Below are positions 57,801 through 64,000 of a stretch of DNA of 64,000 bases, piece by piece. The position numbers and the translations under genes were made by a program. The notes under the pieces are model-generated. The model was not told the DNA's origin. It worked only from the letters and a program-made list of their open reading frames with translations, and did no database searches. The stretch is from Cylindrotheca closterium (taxonomy: Eukaryota > Bacillariophyta > Bacillariophyceae > Bacillariales > Bacillariaceae), in NCBI GenBank assembly GCA_933822405.4, contig CAKOGP040001792.1:361460-425459 (forward strand), written 5' to 3'. Numbering within the stretch: position 1 is the first letter of the stretch; each line of letters starts with the position of its first letter.

Positions 57801-60800
57801 GCTATCTTTTCCAAGTCGTTTACCACTGGTTTCTTGTGAAACTTGATCTTTTTCAGTGCAGAATCCTTCATTGTGCAGTGTAGAATCGCTTGCGTCTTCT
57901 CGTCGTCAATACCAGAATCCATGATTCGAACAGTCACCGCAAAGAAATCGACCTTTTCAATCTTTACATCCACATGATCACCAACCTTAACTGGTAACGT
58001 TGATCGAGCCTTTTGTTTCGCACTTGATGGAGGGTTGATAGGCTGGAGCTGCATTTGGCCCTTGCCTTCATCAATTGCCTTGACCTTTGTCACAACAGTC
58101 TCATAGAGTGGCATGTCCATGCCACCACTCTTCTTCGGTATGAGACCAGTAAGTCCATCCAAGAAGCGGACGAAAGCACCATACCTGTGGTCAATTTGAG
58201 CAACATATCCTTGCAGTAGTGCTCCCACGAATAAGGTTGTCTTTGGGGAAGGGCAAATCAAGTTTTCTGCCCTCGACTCGTTTTCAGACGTTTGGCTCTC
58301 GACGGTTTGAATGAAACTCTTGCGAATCGAAACAACTGGTAGCTTTCCAATTCCACTTGAGTAGTCAACATTTGACTTATGAGGATCTGTTAAAATGATC
58401 CCTTTTTGATTAATCTTCTTTCCGATTTTCAAGGCGCTTTGTGCAAGCGCATCCAAAGCCTCCACGGACTCGATGTCGTCAGCAGAATACTCGTCCAAAA
58501 GCTGATCGAAAGGCAGCTTGCATTCCAAGTTTCCGACCATACCATCTTCGTCGGAGGGATCAAGTAAATACTTAGATTTAATGCTGACGATGGCATAACC
58601 TGGTACGAAGGAGCCCTTTTCTTTCCGCTTTCCCTTAAAAAGTTCCACAATTTTCATGGACTTGGATGGAAGAATATTTCCTGCTTGGATTTTCACTTCT
58701 TTTGGCTTACTGAGGGTCATGAAGTCTTCTTGATTCTCGTCATGTCCGGCCTCTTCATTCTCCACTGACACACTTAACGTAACCTCCCAATACGCTCTTT
58801 GTCCATCTTCTTCGTCGCTCTCTACTTCATCGCTGACAGCATTGGACCTTCGTCGAGAGGTCTTCTTTAGCAACTTTGCTATTCTGCATGTGACAACATC
58901 GCCAACGGAATAGTTGTCTTCGATACTCTCCATTCCCATTTCTGTTGCCAGTGATCTTCCTGTCACAACACCATATACCTTGTTGAAGAAGGTGACGTAC
59001 ATGCATTTCTGTTCGACCTTGGAAACGAAACCAGTCACTTTGTCACCAAGATTAAGACTTTCATAGGACGTAGCAATTTCAGATTCAGGCGCCTTGACGA
59101 GAGACTTCTTGGCAGTGGCCGTACACTTCTTTCGGATGGGATCCACGTACAACACGCGAACATCCACCTTTGCATCAACAGCGTATTTGGTTTTCAGAAT
59201 CTTCTTTCTGTATTCCGATGTGCTGTTCGATTCTGACAGGTGCATTGGAGGAATCAAAGCTCGAATCCCGTTGATTCCAAGCTGGACAAGTATACTGCCA
59301 CCCTTCAGTTGGGCAATAACAGGTACCTGCTTGTAAAGCTGTCCTGGTTTCAGATCTGAATGTGTCAGGACATGAGACTCGAGAATTGAAGGAGCGCATG
59401 CTCCCGAAGCAACTCCTTCGACCAAATTTCCATCGCCCAAAATGCGAACAGAATGGCTGGTGCCTGGGGCAAATTCCTTTCCAAAGACAGACGCAGACTG
59501 ATCATTCTTGTCGCCATCAAGTGCCTTGGAAATATGAACGTAGACGGCCTTGAGACAGGCAGCATCCTGAAATTCTTGCGCTTGAAAGAGTTCAGACGAC
59601 TTGAACAGTTTCTTGGGGATACCGGGAGATTCAGCAGAATGTTCTTCAGGCAAGGTGAGTAGGGCTCCAATCCCGGGATCTGTTCGAACCACTGTGCAGT
59701 TCTCCACAATGGAGCCGACGCTTGGAAGGGACGCTGACAATACCGCCGCCGATTCGTATTGCAATAAGTGCGGCATGAGTGTCAGCCGAATCAACTTGGT
59801 GGGCGCATCGACTGCAATGACTCTTGCCGGAAAGTGCTGATATTTGCGGAAGAGTTTCCTCCACATTTCTTCTTTGTTGCTGCTGTTTCCAATTGCATTT
59901 GTTTCCTTGGAAGTTGGAGGCATGTGATATCCACCGAGATGCCCCAATTCAATGGACCCACGAAAGACATTGTTCAAGAATGTCACACACAATCCATTCT
60001 TTGCAACAGCTTCCACCTTGGCATTAACAAGCCAACCGGGTGTAATGCTGGCCAGGGTGTAAGGTGTCGACTGCGCATTTGCCAAAGGAGTCACGAAATG
60101 ATGAGCCAGATTCCTTCGGGTAGGAAGTTTCAACGAGTAAACGCTTGTCTTGCTGCTACCATGGTTGCTGTCGTCAGCAACAAAGAAATCCATTAGTCGG
60201 CCAGCTGACAAAATGTGCTTTTCCTTCTTCTTGATGCTCTCGCTTTCGCCTTCCATCTCGCTGTCACTATCCTCTTCTTCTTCGTCGTCATCCATTAGGG
60301 TGTATTCTCCTTGGATCTTATCAAAAGAAAGGAATCCCCGTCGACCCAATCCCAAATCAATGAGACACCCGTGATCTTCAATTGATATTATCTGCCCACG
60401 AACTGGAAGTTGCGGTTTACCAAAGGCAGTCTCATCTTTGGTATTTACCATTTGTGGCAAAGCTGATACTTGGATGCGCTTGCGAACAGTACCTCCAGAA
60501 ACCTGTTCCTTGACGACCTTTTGGATGGAAACGGCCATGGTTTGTCCAACGCGAAGGCATCGGGGAAGCGAATATTCTTCGAGGTTGCCTGATTTCTTGA
60601 TTGGCAGCATGTAGCCATTCAGAAGATTGGGCATACTGAAGATTGCAAATTCTTCTTGCACCTCTTTCACAACTGCTAAAACTTTGGTATTCTTGGCAAG
60701 CTTGCTGAATCCCAAGGCCTCGATGGTCGGGGCAGATGTCTTGTTTTTTTGTTTGCCAGAAGTGGACGCAAGACTTACACCTCCTCCACCGATTGGTAGC

Positions 60801-61063
60801 ATAGACTGGGCATTCAGTGCTCCTTCCACGGCCGTAGAGGTCTTGCGCTTTTTGGAACGCTTCTTGTTGTCCACATCACCTGTTTCCTTCTTTCCAAACA
60901 AGAAATCCGTCTCCTCGGCTTGGGCCTTCATTTTTCGCTTGTAGTTCTTCTTGGAAGCATCTTCATTTTCTGCTTCTTCAGTATGCTTCTGACGGCGTTC
61001 TTCAACCCCACCACGAGGAAACGAAGTTCCGAGAAGGGAACTGTCTTGTTGTTTCGCAACCAT
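54848..61063 (-). CDS. RRP5: Rrp5/PDCD11 ribosome-biogenesis protein with S1 and HAT repeats
   Basis: Two exons, 61063-57057 and 56837-54848, give 1998 aa. The ATG at 61061-61063 is used; earlier in-frame codons have no ATG. The family's usual length is 1730-1870 aa. The N terminus is basic (KKNYKRKMKAQ, KKRSKKRKTS). About a dozen S1 OB-fold repeats follow, recognisable by strands such as VKEVQEEFAIFSMPNLLNGY, GQIISIEDHGCLIDLGLGRRG, GSIVENCTVVRTDPGIGALL and GTVARVEKYGVFVQIKD. An acidic Asp/Glu/Ser region links to C-terminal HAT/TPR helices: NSSELWIRYMAFYLSLADIP, VWLAHLEYLLQNGRHQEAHS and RARTVFEGIVDRFPKRLDLF. It acts in both 18S and 25/28S pre-rRNA processing in the nucleolus. It is the longest gene here. 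Confidence 0.95.
56838..57056 (-). other. Intron of RRP5
   Basis: 219-bp intron, donor GTGAGT, acceptor ACACAG. It splits a Ser codon and joins DDDNEE to SDSEFADGKYVECRV, inside the S1 array. Confidence 0.88.
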
Positions 61064-61355
61064 GGTTGCAAGATTTGTGTTTTTCTGTGGATTTTGTGAT
61101 GCCACGAAATTTGGTGGACTGGGAAATGAAATGGATCAGGGGACGTACAGACGGAAACCCTTTTGTCGCAAATCATGTCGTCACACTGTCGGTCCCGCGT
61201 TTTTCTCATCGCGCATCCCTACCGCATATATATATTCTCGTGTTGGCGATAGCTTTCGCTTCCCTCCTGCATCACCATCCTGAGAAAACTATCACCTATC
61301 AACCTGCCTACTATATGACTTCGAATCCGATACCAAGGCCGACATCACCATTATC
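61064..61355. promoter_or_regulatory. Divergent promoter between RRP5 and GT31 genes
   Basis: 292 bp between divergent starts, with a TATATATAT stretch near 61227-61236. Role inferred from position. Confidence 0.45.
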
Positions 61356-62723
61356 ATGAGGCTGAAGGTGAAACTAAAGTCCAAGAAACGCCAGGCTTCA
61401 AAGCTGTCGGCGACCCATTGCATCTCCTATTTAATCGTGATGGTGTGTCAGTACAACATGTTCTCAATATGGAAACAACATGATGGACCAGGCTTTGTCC
61501 ATCGTGAATTGTTCGGCATTCCTCAACGTATAAAGCAAATTAATTACTGCTCTTCGCGATTCAATACCGCAAACTTGTCCCATCCGCATCTTGGTGCAAG
61601 GGACAAGTCTGGCCGCCTTGGTTGCGTGGTCAACTTGGATTTCCTCATGGAGAGAATGGAGGAGTTGCCGGCTATTGACTCATCCAACACCTCCATTTGC
61701 ACGCCAAATGATGCTTCTGGAATCGAAGGAGAAGGCGGAAACCTTGTGCTAAAAAAGATTCGGAAAGGTCTTGATCAAATGCGTCAAGAGAACAACGTGG
61801 CGGAAGGGAAGGTTCCACAACTACAGGCAACTACGTCGGCTAACAACAAGACTACCCCTCGAATTCTTTGCATGGTGTACACGGTACACACTGAGTCCAA
61901 TCCTCATACAAGCCTCAGAGCAATTACCCGGACGTGGGCCAAAAGATGTGATGGCTTCTTTGCCGCGAGCAATTTCACAGACCCTACCATTGGGGCTATT
62001 GATCTGCCCCATTTCGGTGAAGAAAGTTACACCAACATGTGGCAAAAAGTGCGAACCATGTGGTCCTATGCGTACGACCACTACCGTGACAAATACGATT
62101 ACTTTTATATTTGTGGTGATGATACATATGTCATAGCAGATAACTTGCGAGCCTTTGTACAAGACTCTAGGATTGAGGAGCTGGAAGATGGGTTCCTGGA
62201 TGCGATTTCCAGCTTGCCACAGTATCGAGCACGCGCCCTTCACACTTCGTCGTTGCGGCCTAGACCTTTGATTTGGGGTGATCCTATGATTCACAAACGC
62301 TTTCCAGTGATAGCGGGTGGAGGTGGGTACATATTGAATCGGGCCGCAATCGACTTCTGGGGAACAAAAGGGATGGACACCTTTTATGCTGAGTCTATTG
62401 ATTCCAGAGAAGATATAATGATGTCCTCATTCTTTTGGGACAATGGTCTTAGCGTATCAGAGACTGTCGATGTATTGGGTGGGCATCGTTTTACAGAGTC
62501 AGCAGAGTGGATACATGGATTTGATGGATACAGTGCACCAACCTCACCCAAATACATGAAAGAGTTTCTTGATATGGTATACAACAAAGGAATAGAGTAT
62601 GCTTCCGACACACACGTGTCTTTCCATCTGAAGATAGATATCGAACGGTTGCAACAAACGGGCCATACTGTTGCTGATCTGATACAGAGATATCATGCCC
62701 TTTTGTATCGCCTCTGCGGTTGA
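61356..62723 (+). CDS. C1GALT1-like glycosyltransferase family 31 enzyme
   Basis: Single exon, 455 aa. A basic start (MRLKVKLKSKKRQASK) leads into a short signal anchor (CISYLIVMVCQY), a type II Golgi topology. The catalytic domain from about residue 165 resembles core-1 beta-1,3-galactosyltransferase: RILCMVYTVHTES, RAITRTWAKRCDGFFAAS, WQKVRTMWSYAYDHY, the metal-binding DDT within YFYICGDDTYVIADNLRAF, then PVIAGGGGYILNRAA and a SIDSREDIMMSSFFWDNG acidic loop. Family members transfer galactose (or another hexose) from the UDP-sugar in the Golgi lumen. The exact linkage here is not readable. Mucin-type core-1 synthesis is not assumed for a diatom. Confidence 0.85.
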   Translation: MRLKVKLKSKKRQASKLSATHCISYLIVMVCQYNMFSIWKQHDGPGFVHRELFGIPQRIKQINYCSSRFNTANLSHPHLGARDKSGRLGCVVNLDFLMERMEELPAIDSSNTSICTPNDASGIEGEGGNLVLKKIRKGLDQMRQENNVAEGKVPQLQATTSANNKTTPRILCMVYTVHTESNPHTSLRAITRTWAKRCDGFFAASNFTDPTIGAIDLPHFGEESYTNMWQKVRTMWSYAYDHYRDKYDYFYICGDDTYVIADNLRAFVQDSRIEELEDGFLDAISSLPQYRARALHTSSLRPRPLIWGDPMIHKRFPVIAGGGGYILNRAAIDFWGTKGMDTFYAESIDSREDIMMSSFFWDNGLSVSETVDVLGGHRFTESAEWIHGFDGYSAPTSPKYMKEFLDMVYNKGIEYASDTHVSFHLKIDIERLQQTGHTVADLIQRYHALLYRLCG

Positions 62724-64000
62724 TGAAACCGATTCTCTTAGAAAAGGAAACAGGAAGGTTGACGAAGGAAACCAGCTCACATGCCTGTTCCATCAGCAAT
62801 ACCTGTATTGCGAAAAGGAGTATGTAAATAGACAAATCACAAGATTGGGCACAACATCTACTTTCAAGCAGAGACTGTTTGGGAAATGTGCCCCGTCCAA
62901 CACTAGATCATGTGAAATTGGGCGTTGGACCACTTCCTTGCGGCGATCACAGAGCCGGAGTGATCATCCCCCCTGCGGGCCTTAAGCTTCCTCCCTTGAA
63001 GACGAACGTGAGCCCAACGCCCAGCCTTGTTGCATCACTTTCTCCTTCTTTAGCTCAATGCGAGACCTGGCTGAGCACTGTCGCATTGCATCCTCCCCAT
63101 TGAAAGGCTGTAGTAGCCAAAGGATTGTGACTGCTGTTTATTATAAGCGACAGCCGAATAAAAACCTTTTTGCTTTGCCTTCATAGTCGCCTGACGCATT
63201 CTATCGTTCCACCCGTGACCCTCTGGGATAGGGGGCCAATACGTTTTGGCCTCTGCCAACAACGCGATTCCCACTCGTTCATCTTGCAGCCAGGAGTTGA
63301 TCTGCCGCTTTTCACATGGTCACCTCCCTCCAGAACGTCGTTAACGTTCTGGAAAGTAACACGAGTAGCTAGTGAAGAGCGACAGCAATGGTCGTCGCCG
63401 GGGCAGTCTCCTGGTGGAAGAGAACTTAAATATTTGTCAAGTGAAGCGTGGGAAACAACACTTGACGGGCAACTAATTTGAGTTCTTCTGCCTGCACACC
63501 GTGACCTAGCGGCAGACAACCTGGGGCCTCTCATGGCCCTGCTGCGGAGCAAGGGGCTCCACGGCCGACCAAAGAAGGCAACTTAGCAGATCTGCTGTTA
63601 CCAGACTTGCTAGCTGGAGAAGGAAGGAAAAACGAGTGTACTCCTCCCGGAGATGCCGCTGTCAGAGATGAGAGGCTCTCATCCTGGGAAAACGGATGTA
63701 GTAGTATCGCCCTCCATCTGAGTTGTATCCACATGAATCTGAGACTGTGGGGTTGGCTTTTGAGGACGCTGCTTTGGCTGCTGAAAGTGAACAAACGTGC
63801 TTGGGCAAGTTTGACTTAGTGGCCTGCTTAAGACCAGCCGTAGAACTGCCAACTTTCTTCTTAACCAGTTAACACACCTTTGCGAATTGCTGGTACTACT
63901 ACAGGTAATCAGATGATGCAAGTTTTTGGGAATGCAGCTCATGCAGATTCCAACTCAAGGTGGCGGCGCTGTGACTGCCCCTTACTCAATGAATGCGAAT
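62724..64000. other. Right-end region with broken minus-strand frames and a hairpin
   Basis: 1277 bp with no intact gene. Minus-strand frames at 63679-63942, 63531-63794, 63181-63552 and 63050-63274 overlap in different frames and change composition abruptly. They resemble a decayed gene or repeat-derived ORF rather than one protein. A segment such as KPTPQSQIHVDTTQMEGDTT gives it coding-like character. A perfect 8-bp inverted repeat lies at 63330-63352. No RT, integrase or LTR signature found. The region may continue beyond the window. Confidence 0.4.
63330..63352. repeat. Perfect 8-bp hairpin CCAGAACG...CGTTCTGG
   Basis: Stem arms at 63330-63337 and 63345-63352 are exact reverse complements, separated by a 7-nt loop. 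It sits within the decayed right-end region; function unknown. Confidence 0.7.

Overview
This window is nuclear DNA of a photosynthetic stramenopile, most likely a pennate diatom. The evidence is internal. Genes are eukaryotic (importin-beta, Rrp5, class II HDAC, complex I NDUFS4). Thirteen short spliceosomal introns of about 60-220 bp can be placed, with GTAAGT-like donors and AG acceptors, and every join restores frame. Several precursors have a signal peptide followed directly by F or W, the diatom plastid (ASAFAP-type) pattern. One DUF6824-type protein and one decayed Copia-type element are also present. The species cannot be named from the sequence.

Layout, left to right. 1-525 is a decayed minus-strand ORF. 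Then come a four-TM protein with a Cys cluster (+), importin-5 (-) divergent from an LRRC40-type LRR protein (+), a small membrane protein (-), a UPF0126/TRIC-like channel (+), a Pob3/Rtt106-type PH-domain chaperone (+), an EF-hand/nitroreductase plastid protein (-), a CLC channel or exchanger (+), a PDZ-PDZ-phosphoglucomutase fusion (+), a DUF6824 protein (-), an internally duplicated protein with a C-terminal membrane anchor (+), an 875-aa plastid-type protein (-), a sugar porter (+), a small KR-tailed protein (-), NDUFS4 (+), a plastid toroid-AAA+ ATPase (+) and an LdhA-type D-lactate dehydrogenase with a CNBD-like N terminus (+). 38.5-41.0 kb is a broken Copia-type retroelement (-). After it lie a GT61 glycosyltransferase (-), a PqiA-like membrane protein (+), a CRT-like transporter with polyQ (+), an ORF pair split by one in-frame TAG (-), a class II HDAC (+), a sulfotransferase-like membrane protein (-), the very large RRP5 (-) and a C1GALT1-like GT31 enzyme (+). 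The last 1.3 kb holds no intact gene.

The genes do not form an operon or an obvious pathway. The organisation is a compact series of mostly alternating strands, with divergent pairs sharing about 290-430 bp and convergent pairs with tails about 80-290 bp apart. The most unusual content is a set of domain fusions that couple metabolic enzymes or an ATPase to regulatory or scaffold modules: PDZ-PGM, CNBD-LdhA, EF-hand-nitroreductase and toroid-AAA+. The palindrome TACCGGTA also occurs nine times, almost always outside exons, where about one is expected by chance. All gene models were read by eye. Family calls rest on motif recognition, not on searches.
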